Source of the DNA: Niabella sp.
GTDB taxonomy: Bacteria; Bacteroidota; Bacteroidia; Chitinophagales; Chitinophagaceae
DNA: 64,000 nucleotides
Assembly: GCF_030150205.1 (NCBI RefSeq)
Contig: NZ_JASLGT010000002.1
Span: forward strand, 186,001 to 250,000
Direction of reading: 5' to 3'
Shown: positions 36,463 to 45,739 of the stretch, piece after piece
Numbering within the stretch: position 1 is the stretch's first letter
How the letters are laid out: each line of letters opens with the position of its first letter
Made by a program: the position numbers and the translations under genes
The notes under the pieces: generated by a model
What the model saw: the letters and a program-made list of their open reading frames with translations, nothing else
Database searches by the model: none
What the model was told of the DNA's origin: nothing

Positions 36463-36999
36463 TATGTATATCCAGGGTTTGTAACCTGGATTATATTACA
36501 TGGTGTTGATGAGCAGAATAAATGCTGAGGCAATGGGATTGATTAGTAAAATGAATGGGAGCCCGTGGCGTTGTTCGGACTGCGGATCCGTTTCGCAAAT
36601 AGAAGTTGAAAGGGATGTTGTGCCTCCTGAACTATAGTTGGTTTTTCGTTGTCTTTGAAAAGTTAAAATCGATACTTTCAATAGCGGTGCGCTGAGGGGG
36701 GCAGGAACTTAACTGGTTTGTTGTGTGGGCGCTTCTGGCTATAGGGGACGACCCGGAGCGTCGTCAACACCGAACGTCGTTTTACTTTCCGGTTGTTGGG
36801 CTATCCCAATCCTGCGCTTCTATCTATTGTGCATTTCCGGGAAGATCGGCTTCTTCCACATCATTTAAATAATGTGCTGCTTCATACGTATAAAATACGC
36901 GCTATGGGGTATTGCCAATGAGCATGAACTATGCTATCTTGGTATTACCAAATGAACAACGTCTCTAAACCCCTTTTTATACCAAATTAATGAAACATC
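36463..36999. other. Intergenic region before the lectin lipoprotein gene
   Basis: The 537 bases hold no convincing gene. Two small stem-loops (GACGAC...GTCGTC at 36747-36765 and TTGGGCTATCCCAA at 36796-36809) lie 30 bases apart, and a promoter for the next gene lies at 36911-36942. Confidence 0.45.
36911..36942 (+). promoter_or_regulatory. Bacteroidota-type promoter of the lectin lipoprotein gene
   Basis: ATTG at 36911-36914 and TATCTTGG at 36935-36942 are separated by 20 bases, each one mismatch from the TTTG / TAnnTTTG consensus. The ATG is 58 bases downstream of the -7 box. Confidence 0.45.
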
Positions 37000-37941
37000 A
37001 TGAAAAATCTAGCTGTATTATTGTTGGCGTTAGTCGTAGTATTAACCACTGCCTGTTCGAAATCTGCACTTACCAATGCCGAAAATGCAACCCGGGGGTG
37101 TCCTGGAGGAGGCTTATGTGACGGAAATGCCAGCCAGACACAAGGTATGCGGGTCGGTGAAAGTATTGCCCCTCCCCCCATTGTATCGGGCGGTGTTTAT
37201 CACATCGTATCAGCACTGGACTCAAATTACGAGATTGGCGTGGATACAACTTCCTATTCACCTGTATATCCGGTAGACGGGCTTTTACAACTGGTTAATA
37301 ACGACAGTATCTCAAGGTTCTATTATGCATGGACACTCAGTGGAAGTTCAATAAGTTATACCATGAACTTCTATAACCTTGAATATGCCATGGCAAATAT
37401 TAGTGGTACTCTTAGATTGAAATATTACAGCTCTTCGGCACCTGTATGGAAATTTATACCGACCGATGATGGCTACTACCGGATAGAAAATTCTGCAGGC
37501 AGTATATTGACCATACCGGGTTCAAGTCCAGGCACCGGAACGCAATTACAATTATCAAGCACCTTAGGCGGTTTAAATCAAAAATGGCGGTTGATTCCTA
37601 TTCTTCGAGTGAGTGACCCTGCTGCAAGAGAAACAATGACGATTGTTTCAGATGGCTTTACCGGAGATGTAGTTTTGACAAATCAGACCACTCTTGCACA
37701 AACAACCATCAGTAATATTGTGCCGGGTACTTCCAGGACCTTTTATGTTAATACTACATATCAATATACCTTTAGTATTAGCAAAAGTTCCGGATCTTCT
37801 ACCACCTATGTATCAATGAGAAATCTTGGAGGCATCCGGAATTGGTCTTTCAGCGGGTCTTCCTATACTACGGATAACTATAACACCTGGACCTATGGAG
37901 GTCCCTATGTTTTAAAGCTATCTGTCAACGGTCCCTGGTAG
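37000..37941 (+). CDS. Ricin-type beta-trefoil lectin lipoprotein
   Basis: The 313-residue protein has a lipoprotein signal (VVLTTACSKS, C19). Residues 65-205 form a ricin B-like beta-trefoil domain, with the opening GGVYHIVSALDSNYEIGVD, the middle WKFIPTDDGYYRIENSAGS and the closing GLNQKWRLIPI, which carries the QxW motif. The C-terminal part (206-313) is a Ser/Thr-rich beta domain of unknown family. I infer a surface or periplasmic sugar-binding lipoprotein. It stands alone, with its own promoter upstream and a long inverted repeat downstream. Confidence 0.8.
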   Translation: MKNLAVLLLALVVVLTTACSKSALTNAENATRGCPGGGLCDGNASQTQGMRVGESIAPPPIVSGGVYHIVSALDSNYEIGVDTTSYSPVYPVDGLLQLVNNDSISRFYYAWTLSGSSISYTMNFYNLEYAMANISGTLRLKYYSSSAPVWKFIPTDDGYYRIENSAGSILTIPGSSPGTGTQLQLSSTLGGLNQKWRLIPILRVSDPAARETMTIVSDGFTGDVVLTNQTTLAQTTISNIVPGTSRTFYVNTTYQYTFSISKSSGSSTTYVSMRNLGGIRNWSFSGSSYTTDNYNTWTYGGPYVLKLSVNGPW

Positions 37942-38265
37942 GGCGCTCCCATGCTGATATATAAGTTGCGGATCCTGTTTTGAAGTAAATAAGGGCGTCT
38001 ACTTCAAAACGGGATCATTGCTTTACTGCATATGAATATCTGCAGCGAGGCACCCGTCAGAAGCGGTTTTGAATACTGTATGCGTTAATAATTAGCAAGC
38101 AGTCATGAACGCAGCGGCTGTCTGCAGAAGCGTATCATGTATTTGATGACTGCTATGGAGGAGTGCGCGGATAGAGGGGCTTCATCGTAGCGGAGGAAAG
38201 TGCGCATCCTGCGATTCCGTAGCTGCCTTTGTAGCGTTTGATGAAAGCAGCAGCCATTTCCGGCC
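37942..38265. other. Convergent intergenic region
   Basis: The 324-base region lies between convergent genes. It contains the long inverted repeat at 37971-38016 (bidirectional terminator candidate); for the rest I see no coding or RNA signal. Confidence 0.45.
37971..38016. terminator. Long inverted repeat, possible bidirectional terminator
   Basis: GATCCTGTTTTGAAGTA (37971-37987) and TACTTCAAAACGGGATC (38000-38016) form a 17-bp stem with one mismatch around a 12-base loop. There is no T run directly behind it, so the terminator role is inferred from the convergent gene arrangement. Confidence 0.5.
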
Positions 38266-39393
38266 TTAAAGCAACTCCTTTAGTGTATCTATCGTACGAT
38301 CGATCTCTTCCTTTGTATTGTATTTGCTAAACGAAAACCGGACCGGTACCTGGTCTGCAGCACTGTTTAATGCTGCAATTACATGAGAACCCTGGCTGGC
38401 CCCGCTGCTGCAGGCACTTCCGCCTGATACGCAAATATTATGAATGTCGAGGTTGAACAGCAACATTTCCGAACGGTCCGTCTGTGGAAAGGAAGCACTC
38501 AACACCGTGTACAGGCAGCTGCCGAACGCATCCCCGTTAAAAGTAACCGAGGGGATCTTGCTTTGAAGTTGCTCCGCCATATATTGTTTAAGTTCGCGGA
38601 TATAGGCGGCTTCTTTTTCATAGTGAAGCATCGCCAGGTCCAGGGCTTTGGCAAAACCAACAATGCCATACACATTTTCGGTTCCGGCCCGCATATTGCG
38701 TTCCTGTCCGCCACCAAAAATAAACGGTTTGATCTCCAGGTTGCCATTCACGTACAGCATGCCGGAACCTTTTGGACCGTGAAATTTATGACCAGACGCG
38801 GAGATAAAATCAATATCAATGCGTTGCAGATCGATGGGGTAATGTCCAACAGTCTGTACACAGTCCGAATGAAAAATGGCGCCGTATTTCCGGCATAAAG
38901 CGCTGACGGCGTTAATGGGCAACAGGTTCCCGATTTCATTATTGGCGTGCATCAGGGTAACCAGGCATTTGCATTCCTGGCTGGCCAGTTGCTCCTCCAG
39001 GTCCTTCAGATCTACATGCCCGTTGGGCAATAGTTTTACAAGGCTAAAGGTAACGGCATTGCTATTACTGTAATGTTCTACGGTGTGCAGTACCGCATGG
39101 TGCTCGATACCGGAAGTAATGATATGCGTACAACCCAGGTCCCGGATCGCAGCGTTGATCGCGGTATTATTGCTTTCTGTTCCGCCGGAAGTAAAGAAGA
39201 TTTCTCCGGGTTTTACATTGAGATGTTTCGCTACTGTTTTGCGGGCGGTTTCTACTGCCAGCCGGGTTTCTCTTCCGTAAGAGTAAACCGAAGACGGGTT
39301 GCCAAACCCGGAGGTCATATAGGGTAACATCGCATCCAGCACTTCCTTGTCGAGGCAAGTGGTTGCGGCATTGTCTAAGTATATTTTTTCCAT
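38266..39393 (-). CDS. Cysteine desulfurase (NifS/IscS type)
   Basis: The 375-residue PLP enzyme removes sulfur from cysteine as a persulfide for Fe-S clusters, tRNA thiolation and cofactors. The PLP-binding lysine is K203 in SASGHKFHGPKGSG, the catalytic cysteine is C328 in VSGGSACSSGASQGSHV, and the N-terminus MEKIYLDNAATTCLDKEV is typical. The S-S-G after the cysteine and the short loop place it in the group I (IscS/NifS) class. Scaffold or helper genes (iscU, sufBCD) are not adjacent, so its specific client is not clear. Confidence 0.93.
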   Translation of the reverse strand: MEKIYLDNAATTCLDKEVLDAMLPYMTSGFGNPSSVYSYGRETRLAVETARKTVAKHLNVKPGEIFFTSGGTESNNTAINAAIRDLGCTHIITSGIEHHAVLHTVEHYSNSNAVTFSLVKLLPNGHVDLKDLEEQLASQECKCLVTLMHANNEIGNLLPINAVSALCRKYGAIFHSDCVQTVGHYPIDLQRIDIDFISASGHKFHGPKGSGMLYVNGNLEIKPFIFGGGQERNMRAGTENVYGIVGFAKALDLAMLHYEKEAAYIRELKQYMAEQLQSKIPSVTFNGDAFGSCLYTVLSASFPQTDRSEMLLFNLDIHNICVSGGSACSSGASQGSHVIAALNSAADQVPVRFSFSKYNTKEEIDRTIDTLKELL

Positions 39394-39582
39394 GAACGCT
39401 TCTTCCTTTTGTCCGGTATGTCTCCTCCCGGCGAAAATGATCGCAAAGTTAATGAAGCAATCGCATATGAGTTTTGTAGACTACGGGGAATAAGTTCCTG
39501 GTTCCGATATCGCATTCAGCGTCAGACCTGAATCTAACGTTAAATGTTGAACCTAAACCTGGAAACAGGGCGCTGGCCGGTT

Positions 39583-40971
39583 CTACCCCATATTCTCTTT
39601 AATATCCTGCATCAGTTTCTGTGCGATATTTTTGGCTTTTACCTCAAAATCGCTTTCAGAGTAGATACGGATTATGGGTTCTGTATTCGACATTCTTAAA
39701 TGTACCCAGTCTTCATCAAATTCAATTTTAAGACCATCTTCATCATTCAAAGGAAGTTTGCTATACTTTTCTTTGATACGGGCAAAAATGGAAGGGAGGT
39801 CGGTACTTTTATCCAGCTCGATTTTGTTCTTGCTGATGAAATAATCGGGGTACACACTGCGTAGAGATTTAATGCTTCCTTTGTGATGTGCAAGATGGCT
39901 CAGGAACAGGGCAATACCGATCAGTGCATCACGGCCGCAATGAAAGTCGGGTACAATAATGCCCCCGTTGCCTTCTCCTCCAATCACTGCATTAACCGCC
40001 TTCATTTTTGACACCACGTTTACCTCTCCCACAGCAGAAGGGTAGTAAGCTCCGCCATGTTTCAAAGTGATCTCTTTCAATGCCTTGGTGCTGCTCATAT
40101 TGCTTACGGAATTGCCCTTGCGTTTTGAAAGGATATAATCCGCAACGGCTACCAGCGTATATTCTTCTCCAAACATACTGCCATCTTCATTTACAAAACA
40201 AAGACGGTCAACATCCGGGTCTACGGCAATACCAAGATCTGCCTTTTCTTTAACCACTACGCTCGAAAGTTCCGACAGATGGTCGGGCAGGGGTTCCGGG
40301 TTATGTGCAAAATTGCCGGTTACCTCGCTGTTCAACACAACGACGTTTTCCACGCCCAATGCTTTCAGCAGCGCCGGCACAAAAATGGCCCCGGTAGAAT
40401 TAATGGCATCTACTACTACCTTAAGATTTTTCTTTGCAATCGCTTCTTTATCTACCAGCGGATAAGCCAGGATGGCATCAATATGCTTTTGCATATAGGT
40501 ATCGTTCTGCTGAATGCTGCCCAGTTTGTCTACCGGTGCAAACTCAAAATTTTCCGCTGCTGCAATGTCCAGTAACTGCTTTCCCAGGTCTGCAGAAATA
40601 AATTCGCCATCCTTGTTCAGCAATTTCAGTGCGTTCCATTCCTTGGGGTTATGACTGGCGGTAAGAATGATACCTCCGTCTGCCTTTTCCATGGGTACGG
40701 CCATTTCAACCGTGGGGGTAGTACTGGGCCCCAGGTCAATCACATCGATGCCTAAGGCATTAAGTGTTGCTGTAACCAGGCTGCTCACCAGCGGACCGCT
40801 GATACGCCCGTCACGTCCTACCACAACTTTTATTTTCTGAGATGGCGCTGCCTGTTTCAGAATGGAGCCATACGCTGCTGTAAACTTAACCACATCTACG
40901 GGGGAAAGTGTTTCCCCGGTCTTTCCGCCAATAGTTCCACGGATTCCGGATATACTTTTTATAAGAGACAC
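39583..40971 (-). CDS. glmM: Phosphoglucosamine mutase
   Basis: The 462-residue phosphohexomutase has the active-site serine S106 in GGIILTASHNPKEWNALK, the metal site DPDVDRLCFV, the sugar-binding GGEGNGGI and the phosphate-binding RMSNTEPIIRIYSES. Together these fit GlmM, which converts glucosamine-6-phosphate to glucosamine-1-phosphate for peptidoglycan and lipopolysaccharide. The start is a GTG at 40971 (MSLIKSISGIRGT). A phosphoglucomutase/phosphomannomutase role cannot be excluded by sequence alone, but GlmM is most likely. Confidence 0.85.
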   Translation of the reverse strand: MSLIKSISGIRGTIGGKTGETLSPVDVVKFTAAYGSILKQAAPSQKIKVVVGRDGRISGPLVSSLVTATLNALGIDVIDLGPSTTPTVEMAVPMEKADGGIILTASHNPKEWNALKLLNKDGEFISADLGKQLLDIAAAENFEFAPVDKLGSIQQNDTYMQKHIDAILAYPLVDKEAIAKKNLKVVVDAINSTGAIFVPALLKALGVENVVVLNSEVTGNFAHNPEPLPDHLSELSSVVVKEKADLGIAVDPDVDRLCFVNEDGSMFGEEYTLVAVADYILSKRKGNSVSNMSSTKALKEITLKHGGAYYPSAVGEVNVVSKMKAVNAVIGGEGNGGIIVPDFHCGRDALIGIALFLSHLAHHKGSIKSLRSVYPDYFISKNKIELDKSTDLPSIFARIKEKYSKLPLNDEDGLKIEFDEDWVHLRMSNTEPIIRIYSESDFEVKAKNIAQKLMQDIKENMG

Positions 40972-41210
40972 AATATGCTGTTTAAAATTTTAGAATCAGG
41001 GCCTGAATTGAACCTTCGCAGGCTTCTTGAGCTTGCAAAAGTACGCTGCTTCCGCGACATTCTTTTAGATATAACATTACTTTTATGGAATGTGATGATG
41101 TCCGGATTAGATGCCTGGCTGCCTTTTAAGCGCTGTTTGAAAGGCATTTTTATTGCAGCGGACACCGTTTAGCCAGAAAATTTCATGAAAACCGGCAAAA
41201 TACAGCCTGC

Positions 41211-43184
41211 TCAAGGCATTTTTTTGTTATTCAGCAAAAGATACTGGGCTGTTTGATAATAAGCGTCCGTTAGTTTGCTCATTTTTTTACGCACGGAATC
41301 CAGGACCTGCCGGGTGTATACGGTCGTTGTATCAAGCGGCGTAAGGTCTTCTTCCGCAAAGTCGAGGCTTTTTACATAATAAAACTGATCATTTACAATG
41401 CCGATTTTACCGGCAGTATTGGTTATGAATGCGAGGTTTCTTTTTTTATCGGGAGCCAGAAGATCGCGGCCCAGGGTAAAATTGTCATAAGGGCGTTGCA
41501 GCAGGCCCGCAATCGTAGGCAGCACATCAACCTGGGAAACGGTTTCCTTTCTTTGCTGAGGGGCAACCAAATGAGGCGCATAGATCAGGAATGGAACATG
41601 CTCGTCAGAAAGCCGTTGGGTGGTCCATACAGAAGGATATACACTGGTGGCGTTACCGGCTACACCATGATCGCCGATAAATACAAAAATGGTATTGTGG
41701 AAGTAGTTTTCCCTTTCAGCAGCCTCTATAAATTTTTGAATGGAATAATCGGCATACCGGAAGGTATTGTATTCTTCCAGGGATTCAAATCCGTTCGCCT
41801 CCAGTATTTCTTTCGGAAACGCTTTTTTTTGAAAATCGTGATCGGTCTCGGGGATGGTGTAGGGCCGGTGGTTATCTGAGGTTTGTATGATGGCAAAAAA
41901 AGGGTGCTGCTCCTTTTTAAAAACAGTATTGGCTGCCAGGAAAAGATCCTTGTCGCTGATGCCCCAAACATTGATTCGCGGTGCGTTGATCGTTTGTTCC
42001 GTATGCAGCTGGAGATTGCTGATGTTCATGAGCAGACCTTCAAAATTATTGAACCCCGGGTCGCCCCCAAGGAAATAATGTTTGGAATAATCGGTAAACT
42101 CATTCACAATGGTGTTTTGATCAATGGCCTCCGGGTTGCGGGTTGAAAATTTAAACAGCTGCACATCGGGGATGCCGGTTAATATAGCAAACAGCCCGCG
42201 GGCTGTAGAGAAATGCGGTGTAAAACAACGCTCGAAAAAAATGCTCTTTTTGCTCAGTGAATCAAAATAGGGCGAGGCATTCAGCACATTGCCGCTCATG
42301 CTGCTTTTGTACATACTGTATGATTCGCAAATAACCAATACCACATTGGGTTTGCTTTCAAGACCGGCACTGTGGGGCGCAACGGTGCGTTTAAAGCCAA
42401 ATGGGGCCTTCGGAGGAAACTGTAAAAATTCCGCCATAAGCGGAAATGACTCGCGGGCGCCTTTTTCATTGGTTACCGGTTTCCGGAATTGCATCGTTGA
42501 AAAGAAGTTCTGCAGCGGGTTTAAGGCCAGGTAGGTTTTAAAGCTGTCCTTTAGTGCAAAAGAATCTTTCCATTTTAAGGGTTTATCATCGATCCTGCCA
42601 TAAATAAAAAGCCCCAGTACCAGTGCCGTTACCACAAAAGGCATTTTGCGATGCATAATGGCTTTTCCGTCTGTAAGGTTGATCACCTGCCAGTGGCTTT
42701 TGTTAAGCGCCCATTTAAAGCAGATGACCGCTGCTGCCAGGCCTACCAGGATCCAGATCAGCGGATAGGTTTGCCAGATCATGTTCAGGGAAATGCCGGG
42801 GTCTTCCACAAAATTCATGGCACCGGCATCCAGTCGTGTACGGTTGTAGGAAAAACTAACCATATCCGCAATAAAGAACAGGAACACAAGGAAGGTAATC
42901 ACGGCCAGGTACCAGGTCCAGATACGTTTGTTTCGTGCAGAATAAAACGGGGAAAACGAACGATGATAACTAAAGAGGATCACCGGCAGCAAGAAAATAG
43001 CGATCCACCGTAGATCATACTGAACACCCAATACAAACGAGGGGATGCAGTCATCAAAATCAATGCCCGGAGGATTGAATGCAAAAAATGTGATGAGCCG
43101 GAAGATAAAAAATAAGGCAAATAGTACCAGTCCGGTGTTTATAACCCATAGGATCGTTTTCGGTATTTTTAGCCGCGCTAACAT
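41211..43184 (-). CDS. LtaS-like sulfatase-fold membrane enzyme
   Basis: The 657-residue protein has five membrane helices in the first 195 residues and a periplasmic sulfatase-fold domain (about 285-600). NVVLVICESYSMYKSS is the metal/nucleophile strand, FSTARGLFAILTGIPD follows, and FVFIGDHGVAGN is the conserved metal-binding GDHG segment. The family includes lipoteichoic acid synthases and phosphoglycerol or phosphoethanolamine transferases. In Gram-negative bacteria such proteins modify periplasmic glycans or lipid A, so I infer a phosphoglycerol- or phosphoethanolamine-type transferase. It precedes, divergently, a PAP2 gene. Confidence 0.85.
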   Translation of the reverse strand: MLARLKIPKTILWVINTGLVLFALFFIFRLITFFAFNPPGIDFDDCIPSFVLGVQYDLRWIAIFLLPVILFSYHRSFSPFYSARNKRIWTWYLAVITFLVFLFFIADMVSFSYNRTRLDAGAMNFVEDPGISLNMIWQTYPLIWILVGLAAAVICFKWALNKSHWQVINLTDGKAIMHRKMPFVVTALVLGLFIYGRIDDKPLKWKDSFALKDSFKTYLALNPLQNFFSTMQFRKPVTNEKGARESFPLMAEFLQFPPKAPFGFKRTVAPHSAGLESKPNVVLVICESYSMYKSSMSGNVLNASPYFDSLSKKSIFFERCFTPHFSTARGLFAILTGIPDVQLFKFSTRNPEAIDQNTIVNEFTDYSKHYFLGGDPGFNNFEGLLMNISNLQLHTEQTINAPRINVWGISDKDLFLAANTVFKKEQHPFFAIIQTSDNHRPYTIPETDHDFQKKAFPKEILEANGFESLEEYNTFRYADYSIQKFIEAAERENYFHNTIFVFIGDHGVAGNATSVYPSVWTTQRLSDEHVPFLIYAPHLVAPQQRKETVSQVDVLPTIAGLLQRPYDNFTLGRDLLAPDKKRNLAFITNTAGKIGIVNDQFYYVKSLDFAEEDLTPLDTTTVYTRQVLDSVRKKMSKLTDAYYQTAQYLLLNNKKMP

Positions 43185-43344
43185 GAAGCTGCAAACTTAG
43201 TTAAAAGTTTCAGGTTAAAAACCTAAAGTTCCGGATGCGGCGGCCTGGTTTGATACCTGCTGATGCATGCTAAATGCTAAGTGCTATTGAGACTAAGGGG
43301 CCCATGGAGTGACAACAATTACAGACTGTTAACCATTCACCATT

Positions 43345-43386
43345 ACCACATTCTCAAATCTTCAAATCTTCAAATTGTCACATTTA
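43345..43386 (+). repeat. Intergenic TCAAATC/CACATT word repeat
   Basis: Three near-identical TCAAATC(TT) words are followed by CAAATTGTCACATTT directly before the PAP2 gene. It belongs to a family also seen at 14516-14622, 45688-45722, 52078-52096 and 59850-59882. Confidence 0.6.
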
Positions 43387-43399
43387 CTAAATTTGCTTA

Positions 43400-44017
43400 A
43401 TGACCTCATTTTTATATATCCCGTTCCCCGATTGGTTAGTGAAGGCCGATCGCTGGTTGTTTGAACTGATTAATATAAAAAGTGCCGGCCCGGTGGGGGA
43501 TGCGGTGTTCCCGATTTTCCGCAATCCGTATGTATGGGGTCCACTATACCTGTTTGTGGTCGTTTTTGTGCTCATCAATTTTAAAAAACAGGGCGCGCTC
43601 TGGCTGCTTTTGTTTATTTGCACCGCGGCCAGCACCGATCTGGTCGGGGCGCATTTATTTAAAAATATTTTTGAGCGGCTGCGCCCCTGTAACGATCCGG
43701 AAATGGAGGGGCACGTGCGACTGGTGCTGGGGCGTTGTTCCGGCGGTTTCAGTTTTGTTTCCAACCATGCCATCAATCATTTTGGAATCAGCATGTTCTT
43801 TTTTGCTACTTTCCGGCGTTTTTTTCCATATACCTGGGTTCCCTTGGTCTGGGCATGTATGATCGGCCTGGCACAGGTATATGTGGGCGTGCATTATCCG
43901 CTGGATGTTTTGGCCGGGGCAACCCTGGGAATTTTAATTGGACTGTTTTGGGCAAACTTATTTAATAAAAGGATCGGATTTCCTATCTTCGATAAGGAAT
44001 CAACCGAAATAAATTAA
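43400..44017 (+). CDS. PAP2-family membrane phosphatase
   Basis: The 205-residue protein has about five membrane helices and the three PAP2 motif positions: KNIFERLRP (KX6RP, intact), FVSNHA (in place of PSGH; the catalytic His is kept) and AQVYVGVHYPLDVL (in place of SRX5HX3D; the His and Asp are kept but SR has become AQ). Such enzymes remove phosphate from undecaprenyl diphosphate, lipid A or related lipids. The loss of the motif-3 Arg is unusual for a fully active enzyme. The stop codon overlaps the ATG of the next gene by one base. Confidence 0.85.
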   Translation: MTSFLYIPFPDWLVKADRWLFELINIKSAGPVGDAVFPIFRNPYVWGPLYLFVVVFVLINFKKQGALWLLLFICTAASTDLVGAHLFKNIFERLRPCNDPEMEGHVRLVLGRCSGGFSFVSNHAINHFGISMFFFATFRRFFPYTWVPLVWACMIGLAQVYVGVHYPLDVLAGATLGILIGLFWANLFNKRIGFPIFDKESTEIN

Positions 44018-45312
44018 TGGAAGTATTCATAATAGCCTTATTGATTTTACTCAATGGACTATTTTCAATGGCAGAAATAGCGCTTGTATCCGCCAGAAAA
44101 GCAAGATTGGAAGCACAGGCAAATAAAGGCGATAAGCGGGCAGAAGCTGCGCTGAAACTGGCCAACCATCCCGATGTTTTTTTGTCTACCGTTCAGATCG
44201 GTATCACCCTCATTGGTATTTTAACCGGTATTTATTCCGGGGAAAAAATTACCGGGCATATTGCGTCCTTCCTGGAGCAGTTTCCGGCACTTGCTCCTTA
44301 CAGCAAGGGGATGGCAACCACTACTGTAGTGATCATCATTACCTACTTTACACTCATTTTCGGGGAGCTGGTGCCCAAGCGCATCGGACTTTCAAGTCCT
44401 GAGAAAATAGCGAAGTTTGTGGCGCAACCCATGCGATGGGTGTCTGTGATTACCTATCCGTTTATCTGGTTGCTTACAAAATCGAGCGGATTGATCGGAA
44501 AACTGTTCAATATTAAAAGCGAGAACAGCCAGGTTACGGAAGAGGAGATCAAGGCCATCATTAGTGAGGGTACCGAGCAGGGCACGTTGGAAGAAACCGA
44601 GCAGGAGATCATTGAGCGGGTGTTTCACCTGAGCGACCGGAACATTACTTCGCTGATGACACACCGCAGCGATATTGTATGGTTTAAAGTGGATGATACG
44701 GAGGAAATGATCCGGGGGAAAATCTTAAAAGAGCCGCATTCGATCTATCCGATCTGTGATGAAGAGATCGATAATATCAAGGGAGTGATCTCGTTAAAAG
44801 ATCTGTATACCAATAAAGATACTGTTCCGTTTAAAGACCTGATGCGTCCGGCGCTTTTTGTACCCGAAAACAATACGGCATTCCGGGTAATGGAAAAATT
44901 TAAAGAGTCGCAATTGCACTCCTGCTTTATTGTGGATGAATACGGAAGCGTATTGGGAATGATCACCCTGAATGACATCCTGGAAGCGATCATCGGTGAA
45001 ATGCCCGAAGAGAATGAAGACGACTATGAAATCACCCGCAGGGATGATCACTCTTTCCTGGTAGATGCACAGATTCCTTTCTACGACTTTCTTTCCTATT
45101 TTGATAAGGCGGAATGGATGAATGAAGGCGAGCAGGAATTTGATACCCTTGCCGGCTTCATCCTGCACCGGCTGAAACAGATACCGGCCACGGGTGATAA
45201 GCTCGACTGGAATGGATTTGATTTTGAGATCGTTGATATGGATGGACACCGCATTGATAAAGTGCTGGTGCATATCAGTGACACCTTGAAAGAGGAGATG
45301 GATGAGGGGTAG
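44017..45312 (+). CDS. CNNM/CorC-type transporter with CBS domains (hemolysin family)
   Basis: The 431-residue protein has a DUF21/CNNM membrane domain (1-190, four hydrophobic segments, beginning MEVFIIALLILLNGLFSMAEIALVSAR), a pair of CBS domains (about 210-340) and a C-terminal CorC_HlyC domain (about 345-425; DGHRIDKVLVHI). Members of this family export or regulate Mg2+ or other divalent ions. Translation is coupled to the PAP2 gene by a TAATG overlap. No features suggest loss of function. Confidence 0.92.
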   Translation: MEVFIIALLILLNGLFSMAEIALVSARKARLEAQANKGDKRAEAALKLANHPDVFLSTVQIGITLIGILTGIYSGEKITGHIASFLEQFPALAPYSKGMATTTVVIIITYFTLIFGELVPKRIGLSSPEKIAKFVAQPMRWVSVITYPFIWLLTKSSGLIGKLFNIKSENSQVTEEEIKAIISEGTEQGTLEETEQEIIERVFHLSDRNITSLMTHRSDIVWFKVDDTEEMIRGKILKEPHSIYPICDEEIDNIKGVISLKDLYTNKDTVPFKDLMRPALFVPENNTAFRVMEKFKESQLHSCFIVDEYGSVLGMITLNDILEAIIGEMPEENEDDYEITRRDDHSFLVDAQIPFYDFLSYFDKAEWMNEGEQEFDTLAGFILHRLKQIPATGDKLDWNGFDFEIVDMDGHRIDKVLVHISDTLKEEMDEG

Positions 45313-45739
45313 GGTATATAGTGAAATGTTGTTAGTGAAATGTTGTTAGTAAAAAGCTATATGCTCCGGAATGTTTTATTGTCACATTTTAAGTGTGATT
45401 CAGGTGCATCAAACGCTAAATGCTGAAAACTGTTGCTTTGTTTCAGGTTTACGCGAAGATCTGCTCTTCATTGACTATTTCCAGGTTCTCAAGCTTTCAG
45501 ATTCTCACGTGCAATGTTTCGGCTATGGCGTTTGGCATCCGGCACAGGCGTGATGTTTTTATGCGCTGCTCTCTGTCGCTAGAAGCTAATGGCTGAAAGC
45601 TGACCACTCAAAATTGCTACTTTTAATCTTCTACATCGGATCATTTAAGTTCTTTCCCTCCAAGCTCCCCCGGAGAAGCAAAATCCCATTTTCAAATTTT
45701 CAAATTCCCACATTTTCACATTAAACCGCCTCCTCCGGC
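45313..45739. other. Intergenic region with short repeats
   Basis: The 427 bases lie between convergent genes. They contain a 14-bp tandem repeat at 45319-45351, words of the type GCTAAATGCTG (45415 and 45580 regions) and a TCAAATT/CACATT repeat at 45688-45722. A 60-codon frame at 45371 is not credible. Confidence 0.55.
45688..45722 (+). repeat. Intergenic TCAAATT/CACATT word repeat
   Basis: CATTTTCAAATTTTCAAATT is followed by CCCACATTTTCACATT, 18 bases before the uvrC stop codon. Same family as at 14516, 43345, 52078 and 59850. Confidence 0.65.
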
